From PCC-6802 sp943367755 (GTDB taxonomy: Bacteria > Cyanobacteriota > Cyanobacteriia > Pseudanabaenales > Pseudanabaenaceae), in the NCBI GenBank assembly GCA_943367755.1, contig CALRKB020000010.1, positions 55,845 to 119,844 of the forward strand: a DNA stretch of 64,000 nucleotides, read 5' to 3'. The notes under the pieces are model-generated. The model was given only the letters and a program-made list of their open reading frames with translations. It did not search any database and was not told the DNA's origin. Below, in pieces: positions 52,713 through 61,534 of the stretch. Numbering within the stretch: the stretch's first letter is position 1; each line of letters begins with the position of its first letter. Both the position numbers and the translations under genes were made by a program.

Positions 52713-52825
52713 TCCAATCCTCGCCCAACACAGAATTTGGGCGCAACGTTATTTATAAATAATAATACATACGTCTAGCTCCAATCCTCGCTCAACACAG
52801 AGGTTAGGCGCAAAGTTATTTACAA
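52713..52825. repeat. Direct repeat, 67-bp period, between Uma2 and amidohydrolase genes
   Basis: Two related copies start TCCAATCCTCGC at 52713 and at 52780, each about 45 bases and continuing CAACACAGA, GGCGCAA and GTTATTTA. They lie between the amidohydrolase stop and the Uma2 start, so may carry promoter sites or be mobile-repeat copies. Two copies only, so not a CRISPR. Confidence 0.65.
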
Positions 52826-54208
52826 TCAGTTAGTGAAAATTAGATCGTCTAACTCATCATAGTCAGGTAAAGTTGCATCGATCGCTTTACCTGCACGCAA
52901 AACAATGCGATCGCTCTGGGGACGGGACAGCAACTCGCTAAAGTTTCTCGCCTTAAAGATAATCAGATCGGCGGGTAATCCCACACTAATCTGCCCGGCA
53001 TTTTCTAATCCCATTAGATGTGCAGGAGTCGCAGTTATCGCTTGGAGCCAATCATCATAGGGGCTATCCAGGTGCGCGATTTGGACGGACATGCTAAATA
53101 TCTGCAACAGATCGTGGTCGCCAAAACTATAGAAAGGATCGCGACAATTATCACTGGCGATCGCGACCTCAACTCCCATCGTCTTTAATTCGTGCAGAAG
53201 GGTTACTCCCCGCCACCTCGGTGTTCTCTCCCTACTCCGATCCTGTAAATACAAATTGCATGTGGGAAGGCTAACTACGCCAATTCTAGCTTCTTTAACC
53301 AGAGCAATCGTTTGATTTGCAGTAATAGTGTCTTGTACCGCTAAACTGCAACAATGACCGCAGGTGATTCTGCCATCAAACTCATGTCGCAGTGCCGCCT
53401 GTGCGACGCGCCGCAAGGTATCAGATGACGGATTATCGTTCTCATCAGTATGGAAATCTAGATCGAGATGTCGTTCCTTCGCCAGGATGAAAACGCGATC
53501 TAGCTGAGAATCTAGATCTAGATGCAGAAATACTACACCTCCCAAAACCCCTCCTAGCTCAGCAATGCGATCGGCAAGTGCTTCCCCCTCATTCCGCATA
53601 AATCGATCTAGGGTAACTAAGGATACAGCTTGCAGTGTGAGGCGATCTGCCCAGGCACCGCGTAGTTCTTTAAACACACCCAAGCTAACCTCTATCTGAT
53701 TAGTAGGACAGTCTAAGTGAGTGCGGATAGCCTTTGTACCATGGGCATAGCTGCATTTAAGACCAAATTCCATCCGCCGATATAGATCGTCAGCATTCCA
53801 ATAGCGATCGCAGTCTTCCCCCACCACCTGCAAAGCATTAGCAAAAGTAGCATCGAGATTTGGCGTGCGATTCCAGATATGACCCTTATCTAGATGGGTA
53901 TGCATATCAACAAAGCACGGCAACACCATGCCATGCCGCAAATCTATCTTTTCTACATCCTCTTCTGCATCGGTAATCTGAGCCATTCCACTGGGAGTAA
54001 TAGCTGCGATCGCCCCATCTCGAATTTCCAAATCGAAGGTCGCGATACCCTCCCAATCGCCAACCAGAGCGAATCCCCGATCAATCGAACAAATAGGAAT
54101 ACGACAATTAACCAAAATGTAGGGGCAGACGTCTGCCCTCTTAGAATCTGACGAATTTGATGAAGTTACCCTATCTATTGAAAGCCGCAAATCCCTAAAA
54201 TTCACCAT
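52826..54208 (-). CDS. Cytosine-deaminase-type amidohydrolase
   Basis: 460 residues. The metal site is seen in FVDMHTHLDKGH (HxH), DLDFHTDENDN, RITCGHCCSLA and IASDNCRDPF (Asp), the pattern of CodA-type metallohydrolases acting on cyclic amidines such as cytosine or isocytosine. The N terminus (first 40 residues) includes a stretch, KRADVCPYILV, encoded by a palindromic repeat. The downstream substrate is not certain. The gene starts 4 bases after the M48 protease stop. Confidence 0.82.
   Translation of the reverse strand: MVNFRDLRLSIDRVTSSNSSDSKRADVCPYILVNCRIPICSIDRGFALVGDWEGIATFDLEIRDGAIAAITPSGMAQITDAEEDVEKIDLRHGMVLPCFVDMHTHLDKGHIWNRTPNLDATFANALQVVGEDCDRYWNADDLYRRMEFGLKCSYAHGTKAIRTHLDCPTNQIEVSLGVFKELRGAWADRLTLQAVSLVTLDRFMRNEGEALADRIAELGGVLGGVVFLHLDLDSQLDRVFILAKERHLDLDFHTDENDNPSSDTLRRVAQAALRHEFDGRITCGHCCSLAVQDTITANQTIALVKEARIGVVSLPTCNLYLQDRSRERTPRWRGVTLLHELKTMGVEVAIASDNCRDPFYSFGDHDLLQIFSMSVQIAHLDSPYDDWLQAITATPAHLMGLENAGQISVGLPADLIIFKARNFSELLSRPQSDRIVLRAGKAIDATLPDYDELDDLIFTN
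54123..54138. repeat. Palindrome inside the amidohydrolase gene
   Basis: GGGCAGACGTCTGCCC is a perfect 16-bp palindrome within the longer TAGGGGCAGACGTCTGCCCT context, related to the free copy at 11967-11996. It is read in frame and codes RADVC near the N terminus, upstream of the catalytic region, where extra residues may be tolerated. Confidence 0.6.
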
Positions 54209-54211
54209 CAG

Positions 54212-55102
54212 TTAACGGAACCGATTGCGCCATTTATTTTGATATTTTGAATCATTAAGGCCACCCTTGCCACTAAGATTATTACGCTCGATTTGCTCGT
54301 TCAATGCCACAATTCTCTCGTCAGCACCAGGGTGAGTGCTGAGAAATCCAGGCACCCCACCGGATTTGCTTACCAATTTTTGCATGAAGGCAGGCATGGC
54401 CTGGGGCGAAAAGCCCGCACGACTAATCGTTGACAGACCACGTCGGTCAGCATCAAACTCAGCCTCACGACTATTGGGCAGACGCAGAGCTAACTGCACG
54501 CCAATATTTACAAATTGGTCTTTATCTAAGCCCGCCACCGAAGCTACACCTTGTGCTAGCGCCATTTGCCGGATCTGCTCTAGGGCATGCCGACCGGAAA
54601 TATGCCCCATCTCATGGGCAATCACAGCGGCTAGTTGAGCGCGATTGTCTGCAGCGGAGATCGTGCCAGTGTTGACATAAACAAATCCTCCCATCGTGGC
54701 AAATGCATTAATATTTTTGTCGTCAACCACTTGGAAAGTGTACGGCATATTAGGGCGATCGCTATTGGGGATTAATTGCGCACCAATGCTTCTGACTAGA
54801 TCGATAGCGGCAGGATCTCTACTAATCTTTACCTCTGAGCCAATTTCGCGATCAAGTTGCTGACCTAATTCCACTTCCTGACTATCCGAAATGTTGGATA
54901 GTTGCACAACTTGAATTACCGAAGGGACAACCCGAAATAAGTCAGTCCAATCCAGAGCCTCGGCGATACTGGGGTTTAGGTTAATCGCAAGTAAAGTTGT
55001 TAAAAAGCTCGCTATAAAAAGTCTTTGATAGCGTTGCAGGCTTTTCCATGTCGCACGAAGCAGAGATTTATGCCATTGTGTCACCGCAGTCACCTCAAAC
55101 AT
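54212..55102 (-). CDS. M48-family metalloprotease
   Basis: 296 residues with an N-terminal anchor (FIASFLTTLLAINLNPSIAEA). The zinc motif HEMGH lies in AVIAHEMGHISGRHA and the third ligand in REAEFDADRRGL. The short periplasmic form (BepA/Oma1/YggG-like, without TPRs) is indicated. It probably does quality control of envelope proteins. Four bases separate it from the amidohydrolase gene downstream. Confidence 0.92.
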   Translation of the reverse strand: MFEVTAVTQWHKSLLRATWKSLQRYQRLFIASFLTTLLAINLNPSIAEALDWTDLFRVVPSVIQVVQLSNISDSQEVELGQQLDREIGSEVKISRDPAAIDLVRSIGAQLIPNSDRPNMPYTFQVVDDKNINAFATMGGFVYVNTGTISAADNRAQLAAVIAHEMGHISGRHALEQIRQMALAQGVASVAGLDKDQFVNIGVQLALRLPNSREAEFDADRRGLSTISRAGFSPQAMPAFMQKLVSKSGGVPGFLSTHPGADERIVALNEQIERNNLSGKGGLNDSKYQNKWRNRFR

Positions 55103-55316
55103 TCTTAACTCATTTTATTGGTATTTACTAAGACTTGGCTAATTCCTAATATGTTGCAAACTTCAGCAATTTGCAAATGGTGGACTGCCTAGGAGATTCC
55201 TAGTACATAAAATCCCTGTAGGGGGAAGTTTTTTGTAATCGATCGCAGCTAGAACCACTGAATTCAGGCTAAACCTGCGCCTCTACCACAGCGATATCTT
55301 TCCCTCAAAAATATCC

Positions 55317-56096
55317 TTACAGCCTAAAAAGACGGTAAGCATTTTCAGTTGTCTGAGCTGCTAGTGATTCTAGCGACTGATTGCGTAGCTCTGCTAATTT
55401 TTCAGCTACATGCAGTACGTAGGATGGCTCGTTACGCTTACCCCGCTTGGGTACGGGTGCGAGAAAGGGGCAGTCAGTTTCAATCAATAGGCGATCGCCA
55501 CTAACAATTTTGGCTGATTCCTGCAAGCTCTGGGCGTTCTTAAATGTGACAACGCCACTGAAGCTGATATACATGCCCAAGTCAAGAAACCACTTTGTTT
55601 CTTCTGGTGTGCCTGCCCAGCAGTGCATAACGCCGCGTATGGGGCAATCTGGACTTAGCGTATTAAACTCTTGCAATACTTGGCGAGTTGCATCAGTAGC
55701 ATCGCGGCAGTGAATGATTACGGGTAAATCTAGATCCCTCGCAATTCCCAACTGAGCCTGAAAAGATGCGATTTGTTCGGCCTTGTTTTCAGCTTTGTAA
55801 AAATCTAAACCTGTTTCCCCGATCGCTACCACGCGGCGATCGCTCTTGGCCAAGTCACGAACTTGCATCTCCATATCTGCATGCCACATATGGGCATCAA
55901 GAGGATGCAAGCCCACCGCAAAACTAACTTCAGGAAATTTATCAGCAATAGCTTGAATTTGAGTGAATTCATCGGGGGTGACACATGAATGGACTAAACG
56001 CATTACTCCCGCTGTTTGCCACCTCGATCTAACATCTTCTAGATCCGGTAAAAAGTCCTTAAAGTTGACATGAACGTGAGTGTCAACAAGCTGCAT
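55317..56096 (-). CDS. tatD: TatD-family metal-dependent hydrolase
   Basis: 259 residues. All metal-site motifs are seen: VDTHVHVNF (HxH), GETGLDFY (Glu), IHCRDA (His), MHCWAG (His) and IETDCPFLAP (Asp). These are 3'-5' exonucleases or D-tyrosyl-type deacylase paralogues. It appears to be transcribed alone. Confidence 0.94.
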   Translation of the reverse strand: MQLVDTHVHVNFKDFLPDLEDVRSRWQTAGVMRLVHSCVTPDEFTQIQAIADKFPEVSFAVGLHPLDAHMWHADMEMQVRDLAKSDRRVVAIGETGLDFYKAENKAEQIASFQAQLGIARDLDLPVIIHCRDATDATRQVLQEFNTLSPDCPIRGVMHCWAGTPEETKWFLDLGMYISFSGVVTFKNAQSLQESAKIVSGDRLLIETDCPFLAPVPKRGKRNEPSYVLHVAEKLAELRNQSLESLAAQTTENAYRLFRL

Positions 56097-56238
56097 AGCA
56101 TTGCCTTAATAAATAGTTGATGCGTGGGATACATGGGATACGCGAATAAATGTAGCTGGGATTAATCACGTGAAATCTCAATGAATTACCCAGATTTTTA
56201 ATTTTAAGTAATTATATATTCACTAATTTATGCATTAC

Positions 56239-56646
56239 TCAAGATGCTTTTTCGTGAAGTTCATTTTCCTGCTTCTCTTCGATTTGAATCAGATGAATAT
56301 GCTTGTATCCTAGCTTAATTTCAAATTCATCTCCTGGATTTAAACCCATAGATTGAGTATAGGTTGCACCAATTACAATTTGGCCGTTTTTATGCACGCT
56401 CACACGATAGGTTGGTTCGCGACCGCGACCATCCTTAGCCTGTTCTGGGTCTAAAGAATAGCCACGAGCGGCAATTAGTGCCTCATAAAATTCTGTGAGA
56501 TTAACTCGATCCTGATTATCTTTGCTGCGAGAGAAATAACCACAGCGTTTTGCTTGCTCGCGCTTGGGTAAATGGTTAAATTCTTTTACTTTTTGGAGTA
56601 GAGTCTTACCTGTTAGAGGAGCAGTCGCAATATCTGTCATAGTCAT
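56239..56646 (-). CDS. cyAbrB-type transcriptional regulator
   Basis: 135 residues. The conserved N-terminal part TGKTLLQKVKEFNHLPKREQAKRCGYFSRSKDNQDRVN and the C-terminal AbrB fold (YRVSVHKNGQIVIGATYTQSMGLNPGDEFEIKLGYKHIHLIQI) match cyAbrB. These global regulators, specific to cyanobacteria, control carbon/nitrogen balance and other genes (Synechocystis Sll0359 and Sll0822). The neighbouring TonB-like and ExbD genes are upstream on the same strand. Confidence 0.93.
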   Translation of the reverse strand: MTMTDIATAPLTGKTLLQKVKEFNHLPKREQAKRCGYFSRSKDNQDRVNLTEFYEALIAARGYSLDPEQAKDGRGREPTYRVSVHKNGQIVIGATYTQSMGLNPGDEFEIKLGYKHIHLIQIEEKQENELHEKAS

Positions 56647-56743
56647 ATGAATAACACTATAATATTCAGAATAGCGAAATATTGACCTGTGCGATCAAAA
56701 ATTATTAAAAACTAAAGTAAGGAAACACATTAATATTAGTCAA

Positions 56744-57661
56744 TCAGCCAGGAAAGTTATAGTTGATAGTAACAATGCGAATCTTACCTTCTAAAGGCAT
56801 AAATTTACTTTCATAACCCGCCACAGTTTTTTTGACAATTTCATCGACGTTGCTATTTCTACTAGAGAACATTGATTTTTTAACTACTTTGCCTTTGGGG
56901 TCAACAATAAATGTCACAATTACCTTAGTATTCTTGCCCTTAATGTCATTAGCTTTTGGTTGTTCTAATGGTGGTATCCATTCAATTCCAGGTTCTATTG
57001 TTTGCGATACTTGCGATACTGTTGTCTCCTGGGGAGAAGGAATAATGCGTTGCACAACATTTTCCTTACCGTATTTAATGGCATATTCAGCATAAGTTTT
57101 GCCAAATTCGCGACGAAATTGATCGGGACTTAGTGTTGCAGCAGATGTAGCTCGATCAGCCTCCAAATCAGATGTAGCTACATCGGGTTTCTTGGTATTT
57201 GGATCTTGAGTTTCCTTACTATCGGACTCTTTAGTAGAATTTTCTGTCTGTGATTCCTTCTGGGGATCTAGTCGATCGCTTTTTTGTGCGGGTTTGTCTA
57301 TAGTTTTATCAATTTTCGGCTCTGATTTTTTGGTTAATTTGGGTTCGGACTTAATTGGCTCTTTAACAGTTTTTTCTGGTTCTGTTTGTTTTGGTACATC
57401 TACAACTGTAGGTTTGGGGCTTTCATCTGTAGGTATGTCTTGTTTCGGTATTTGTGACAACTTTGGTTGTGGCGATGGTGTAGATGCTGAGATCTTTTTC
57501 TTCGGTAAAGTGACAACGGGTACAGTCCCAACTACCTCCATCTCAGTTGGCTTTTCTGCTTGTTTAAGTGGGTTGGGAGCAACTAAAAGAAATGATGCGT
57601 GGGCTCCAACAGAAGCAAGTAAACATAACCAGAAACCATCTTTAAAAATTGCTAGCTTCAT
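56744..57661 (-). CDS. TonB-like energy transducer
   Basis: 305 residues. One N-terminal helix (GFWLCLLASVGAHASFLLVAP) is followed by a long Pro/Lys/Glu/Asp-rich spacer (about 35-190) that spans the periplasm, and a C-terminal TonB domain (about 215-305: TKVIVTFIVDPKGKVVKKSMF; KTVAGYESKFMP) ending in FPG. It would couple the membrane proton gradient to outer-membrane siderophore or other transporters with ExbB/ExbD; ExbD is upstream but ExbB is absent here. Confidence 0.82.
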   Translation of the reverse strand: MKLAIFKDGFWLCLLASVGAHASFLLVAPNPLKQAEKPTEMEVVGTVPVVTLPKKKISASTPSPQPKLSQIPKQDIPTDESPKPTVVDVPKQTEPEKTVKEPIKSEPKLTKKSEPKIDKTIDKPAQKSDRLDPQKESQTENSTKESDSKETQDPNTKKPDVATSDLEADRATSAATLSPDQFRREFGKTYAEYAIKYGKENVVQRIIPSPQETTVSQVSQTIEPGIEWIPPLEQPKANDIKGKNTKVIVTFIVDPKGKVVKKSMFSSRNSNVDEIVKKTVAGYESKFMPLEGKIRIVTINYNFPG

Positions 57662-57747
57662 AGTGGGCTGAATTGCGTATGGGAATAATCGTCCTGCACA
57701 GGCTTAAACAAATGTAATCAGAGAAAGTTGATGTGCAAAAATAAACT

Positions 57748-58167
57748 TCAAGATTTAGAGGTAGCGATCGCCACGCGATCTCCCGCCAAACCTCTTAAAT
57801 ATTCTAAGAAAATAATCACCTGTTGATAACTTACTGAATTGTCTTCGGCATTCAACACTACGATCCCCTGAGGATGTTGCACTAAATATGATTTAATCTG
57901 TGATTCTAAATCTGCTTGCTGTAGAGGCTGGCGATCGATTCTTGTGGCACCAAGTCGATCGAGTGTGATTACCAGCATCTCTGGCTGTGTAGGGGAGTTA
58001 GATGCGCTATTTCTAGTTGCTTGTGGTAGATCTATTCCTATGCCTGAGGGCTGAGTTAATCCCGCAGTCAGCAACATAAAAAATGCCAGGATTGAAAATA
58101 CAACGTCTAATAGTGGGATGACATTAATCTCAGCATTTGAAGATGAATTATAACTGCGAATTTTCAT
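57748..58167 (-). CDS. exbD: ExbD/TolR-family biopolymer transport protein
   Basis: 139 residues from ATG 58167 (GGTGAAG upstream); the longer frame to 58254 has a non-ExbD leader. Sequence: INVIPLLDVVFSILAFFMLL with the essential membrane Asp, then the periplasmic domain GATRIDRQPLQQADLESQIKSYLVQHPQGIVVLNAEDN. It works with ExbB and TonB; the TonB-like gene follows 86 bases downstream. No exbB is seen in the window. Confidence 0.88.
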   Translation of the reverse strand: MKIRSYNSSSNAEINVIPLLDVVFSILAFFMLLTAGLTQPSGIGIDLPQATRNSASNSPTQPEMLVITLDRLGATRIDRQPLQQADLESQIKSYLVQHPQGIVVLNAEDNSVSYQQVIIFLEYLRGLAGDRVAIATSKS

Positions 58168-58381
58168 TATTACTTCACCCGATCGCGCGATCGTTAAGGA
58201 TCGATAAGTCTGGACGTACAAGTTTAGGCAAACTACCAGGTTATTGTTAAACAATCTAGCAAAACCTAGCCCCCCCGCGCTGTTTTTAGACTATAAATGT
58301 TGCGAAGAGGTTTAAAGCTGTGGCGAAATTGCTTAAGATCGTTGTGACCAATCGATCGCGATCGACTCAGGAAAAATTAGC

Positions 58382-58789
58382 ATGCCAGCAACCTTAAAAG
58401 ATTTTTTAGAAGAATGTGATGCTCTAGGACAAGTACGCTTGATCGTGACTAATGACGGTGCAGTTTTAGAAGCAAAAGGCAAGTTGGAAAAACTATTTTA
58501 TGCTGAACTGCCAAAAGGTAAGTACGCCAACATGCACTCGGAGGTGTTTGAATTTCACCTCAACATGGACAAAATTGCGCGGGTGCGGTTTGAAACAGGG
58601 GAAGCTAAGCGTGGTAACTTCACCACCTATGCGATCCGTTTGCTCAACGAAGTTGATGAATCGCAATTAAGTATTTTCGTGCAGTGGGGTAAGCCAGGTG
58701 AATACGCACCGGGTCAAATTGAAGCCTGGTCATCCTTGAAAGAGAAGTATGGTGAAACCTGGGCACCTGAAAAGTTGGAAGCAATCTAG
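58382..58789 (+). CDS. Conserved protein, perhaps HemS/ChuX-like, unknown
   Basis: 135 residues, soluble: LKDFLEECDALGQVRLIVTNDGAVLEAKGKLEKLF, FEFHLNMDKIARVRFETGEA, LNEVDESQLSIFVQWGKPGEYAPGQIEAW. The beta-strand pattern recalls ChuX/HutX heme-carrier folds, but no heme ligand motif is certain, and the call is tentative. It lies upstream of lpdA with about 70 bases between. Confidence 0.5.
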   Translation: MPATLKDFLEECDALGQVRLIVTNDGAVLEAKGKLEKLFYAELPKGKYANMHSEVFEFHLNMDKIARVRFETGEAKRGNFTTYAIRLLNEVDESQLSIFVQWGKPGEYAPGQIEAWSSLKEKYGETWAPEKLEAI

Positions 58790-58862
58790 CTGGCAGTCGA
58801 TCGCAGTAAAGTCACAAATGATCTAGGATTGCTAAAGTTTTATTTTATAGAGAGGTTTGCTA

Positions 58863-60248
58863 GTGTCAGAACAGTTCGATTACGATTTGGCGATCGTGGG
58901 AGCAGGTGTAGGCGGTCACGGTGCGGCAATCCATGCTGTGGCCTGTGGCCTCAAAACAGCGATCGTCGAAGCCGCAGATATGGGCGGTACCTGTGTCAAT
59001 CGCGGTTGCATTCCCTCAAAGGCACTACTAGCAGCTTCTGGGCGCGTGCGCGAACTGCGTGCGAAAGAACATCTCAAGATTTTAGGTATTGATGTTGGTG
59101 AGGTCCAGTTCGATCGCGGGGCGATCGCCGACCATGCCAGTAAGACGGTTGACAAACTCAGGGGCGATCTTACCAACAGCCTCAAAAAGCTCGGTGTCGA
59201 TATTATTCACGGTAGGGCGAAGGTTGCAGGGCCCCAAAAAATCCAGGTGGGCGATCGCCTTATTACCGCTAAAGATGTGATTCTTTCCACTGGTTCCGTC
59301 CCCTTTGTCCCCCCCGGCATCGAATTAGATGGTAAGACCGTATTTACCAGTGACGAAGCCATCCGGCTAGATTGGCTGCCTGAGTGGGTAGCAATTATTG
59401 GTAGCGGTTATATTGGCCTGGAATTTTCCGATGTCTATACCGCACTCGGCTCAGAAGTAACCATGATTGAAGCATTAGATACGCTGATGCCTGGTTTCGA
59501 TCCTGATATTGCTAAACTCGCGGAAAGAGTGTTGATCAAGCCGCGCGATATCGAGACCAAAATCGGTATCCTGGCCAAAAAGGTCACCCCAGGATCGCCA
59601 GTGACGATTGAACTATCTAATGGCGAAGTGCTGGAGGTAGACGCTTGCCTAGTTGCCACCGGACGCATTCCTGTCACTAAGGATATTGGTCTAGAAACCG
59701 TCGGTCTTGCACCTAACAAGCGAGGTTTTATTGATGTCGATGATACGATGGCGACTGGTGTACCTCACTTGTGGGCGATCGGTGATGCCACAGGCAAGAT
59801 GATGCTAGCTCATACTGCATCTGCCCAAGGGGTTGTCGCGGTCGAGAATATCTGCGGTCGCCATTCAACGATAGATTATCAGAGCATCCCAGCGGCGGCT
59901 TTTACACATCCCGAAATTAGCTTTGTGGGTTTAACCGAACCACAGGCTAAGGCCAAAGGCGAAGCAGAAGGATTTCAAATCGCATCCGTGCGTTCCTATT
60001 ACAAGGGCAATTCCAAGGCGATCGCCGAGGCAGAAACCGACGGACTAGCCAAGATCATCTATCGTCAAGATACAGGCGAGCTATTAGGTGTGCATATTAT
60101 GGGCATCCATGCTTCCGACTTAATTCATGAAGCTTCAGCCGCGATCGCCCAGCGGGCCAATGTGTTTAACCTGGCGCGTAATGTCCATGCCCATCCTACA
60201 CTCAGCGAAGTTTTGGACGAAGCTTACAAACGGGCAGCACACGTATAG
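58863..60248 (+). CDS. lpdA: Dihydrolipoyl dehydrogenase
   Basis: 461 residues from GTG 58863 (AGAGAGG about 7 bases upstream); a TTG at 58857 is less likely. FAD motif LAIVGAGVGGHGAAIHA, redox disulfide GGTCVNRGCIPSKALL, NAD motif VAIIGSGYIGLEF, FAD contact LWAIGDATGKMMLAHTA and catalytic His-Glu in HAHPTLSEVLDEAYK. It reoxidises lipoamide in pyruvate dehydrogenase and glycine cleavage. Followed by a palindromic repeat and a transposase remnant. Confidence 0.97.
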   Translation: MSEQFDYDLAIVGAGVGGHGAAIHAVACGLKTAIVEAADMGGTCVNRGCIPSKALLAASGRVRELRAKEHLKILGIDVGEVQFDRGAIADHASKTVDKLRGDLTNSLKKLGVDIIHGRAKVAGPQKIQVGDRLITAKDVILSTGSVPFVPPGIELDGKTVFTSDEAIRLDWLPEWVAIIGSGYIGLEFSDVYTALGSEVTMIEALDTLMPGFDPDIAKLAERVLIKPRDIETKIGILAKKVTPGSPVTIELSNGEVLEVDACLVATGRIPVTKDIGLETVGLAPNKRGFIDVDDTMATGVPHLWAIGDATGKMMLAHTASAQGVVAVENICGRHSTIDYQSIPAAAFTHPEISFVGLTEPQAKAKGEAEGFQIASVRSYYKGNSKAIAEAETDGLAKIIYRQDTGELLGVHIMGIHASDLIHEASAAIAQRANVFNLARNVHAHPTLSEVLDEAYKRAAHV

Positions 60249-60254
60249 TTAGAC

Positions 60255-60293
60255 CCTCCGGCACCTCCCATTGGTAAGGGGAGGTGCCGGAGG
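60255..60293. repeat. Strong palindromic repeat downstream of lpdA
   Basis: CCTCCGGCACCTCCC (60255-60269) pairs perfectly with GGGAGGTGCCGGAGG (60279-60293). This 15-bp stem with a 9-base loop is a classic cyanobacterial dispersed repeat and may also terminate lpdA, though no T-run follows. A more degenerate relative lies near 35001. Confidence 0.75.
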
Positions 60294-60550
60294 AAGCCTT
60301 AGCCTTGAACCCAGACTACTGTCCCCAAACCGACAATACCGATGGCTGGGAAGCGACTCAAACGGCTTGGCAGACAATTTTCCCAGGCATCACCTTAATC
60401 CTGTGCTTTCTGCATACCGTGTTGGGTGTCCAAAAGCGTTGTCGTCGTCAACCCACCTTGTTCAATCAGGTGAGTGAGAAGCTTTGGCTTCTCTTTCATA
60501 GTGAAACACCGGCTCAATTTGGACAACGGTTACGACGTATTCATGAATAG
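60284..60550 (+). pseudogene. Transposase C-terminal fragment
   Basis: About 88 codons: EALALNPDYCPQTDNTDGWEATQTAWQTIFPGITLILCFLHTVLGVQKRC. The NTDGWxATQxAWxxLFPxIxxxxCFLH pattern is typical of a cyanobacterial DDE transposase family. No N-terminal half, terminal repeats or second catalytic parts are seen nearby, so it is a decayed remnant that begins in the palindromic repeat. Confidence 0.65.
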
Positions 60551-60737
60551 ATCTGATATCTCTCTGGCAAAATGCTCTTCATTACATTTTGTGTCGTAAT
60601 TAATCAATTCGTACAAGAAGTCAATCACCTCTCTGTCAAGGTAACTAGTTAGGAGCAGAAGATCTCTTGCAAAAACAAATCAGTGGAGTTTGGTGTTCAG
60701 GACTTCATCGATATCAATACAACAAAGGACATTAATT

Positions 60738-60965
60738 ATGAGTTTACAAGAACGAGCTAAAGCAACTGTCAAAAATGTTGAAGGTAAAATTGAAGAAGCC
60801 GTAGGCAATATTACAGATAACCCCGATCAACAAGTTGAAGGTCAAGCAAAACAAGCTGAAGCAGATGCTCGTAACACAGCTGAAAATGTCAAAGATAAGG
60901 CTAAAGACGTAGCTGCTGCTGTAAAAGATAAAGCTAAAGATGTCAAAGATGCTTTGACTAAATAG
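60738..60965 (+). CDS. CsbD-family stress protein
   Basis: 75 residues from ATG 60738 (AAAGGA upstream). Highly charged helical: ERAKATVKNVEGKIEEAVGNITDNPDQQVEGQAKQAEADARN, then repeats of VKDKAKDV. CsbD-like proteins are induced by osmotic, heat or general stress. It leads a likely stress cluster with the GlsB-type gene downstream. Confidence 0.92.
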   Translation: MSLQERAKATVKNVEGKIEEAVGNITDNPDQQVEGQAKQAEADARNTAENVKDKAKDVAAAVKDKAKDVKDALTK

Positions 60966-60994
60966 TTGATCTCCAAGGACATTTTGAAAGTTAA

Positions 60995-61117
60995 ATGCAA
61001 TTAGATTATCAAAATATCCTAATTGCGGGAAAAGCAAAACAAGTGGATTTGAAGACTCGTAACTTGCCAGAAAATACGAAAGAAGCAGTTACATGCTTGC
61101 TTGAATATGTTTTTTGA
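60995..61117 (+). CDS. Possible 40-residue protein, unknown
   Basis: A short frame MQLDYQNILIAGKAKQVDLK continuing to EYVF. No good ribosome site is seen and no family is recognised. It lies between CsbD and GlsB-type genes; it may be coding or only leader sequence. Confidence 0.2.
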   Translation: MQLDYQNILIAGKAKQVDLKTRNLPENTKEAVTCLLEYVF

Positions 61118-61191
61118 CTTGTGCTGCTGATAGTTCCAAGAAAACTGCAATAGAAAAATTTCGAACTTAATTTACAAAAGGATGTGATTAT

Positions 61192-61437
61192 ATGAGTTTT
61201 ATTTGGTTTATCTTGATCGGTGCAGTTGCTGGTTGGCTAGCTGGACAATTGGTAAAAGGTGGCGGATTTGGATTGGTTGGAGACATCATTGTTGGCGTGA
61301 TTGGAGCACTGATTGGTGGTTTTCTGTTCAGCACTTTTGGTGTATCTACTGGCGGTGGATTGCTTGGCAGTTTGATTGTTGCCACGATTGGTGCTGTGGT
61401 TCTCCTATTTGGGCTACGCCTACTCAAAACAGCTTAA
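61192..61437 (+). CDS. GlsB/YeaQ/YmgE-family stress membrane protein
   Basis: 81 residues with three membrane helices: FIWFILIGAVAGWLAGQLVKGGGFGLVGDIIVGVIGALIGGFLF, then GSLIVATIGAVVLLFGLRLL. AAAGGATG precedes the start. The family (transglycosylase-associated, Pfam Transgly_assoc) is linked to acid and osmotic stress in bacteria; mechanism unknown. Confidence 0.93.
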   Translation: MSFIWFILIGAVAGWLAGQLVKGGGFGLVGDIIVGVIGALIGGFLFSTFGVSTGGGLLGSLIVATIGAVVLLFGLRLLKTA

Positions 61438-61534
61438 AAAGCAAATGGAGAGAATGCTGTAATAGCTGATTAATTAGCCGTTACAGCTTAGTTACCAAAT
61501 TATCTAACAACTAAATGGAGTTCCATTAAAAATC

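Noticed and set aside
52713..52825. Possible CRISPR from direct repeats
   Set aside because: Only two imperfect copies and a single AT-rich spacer; no cas genes in the window.
57294..57671. 125-codon plus-strand frame antisense to the TonB-like gene
   Set aside because: Its Ser/Gly/Val composition is the mirror of the Pro/Lys/Thr-rich TonB spacer; no ribosome site.
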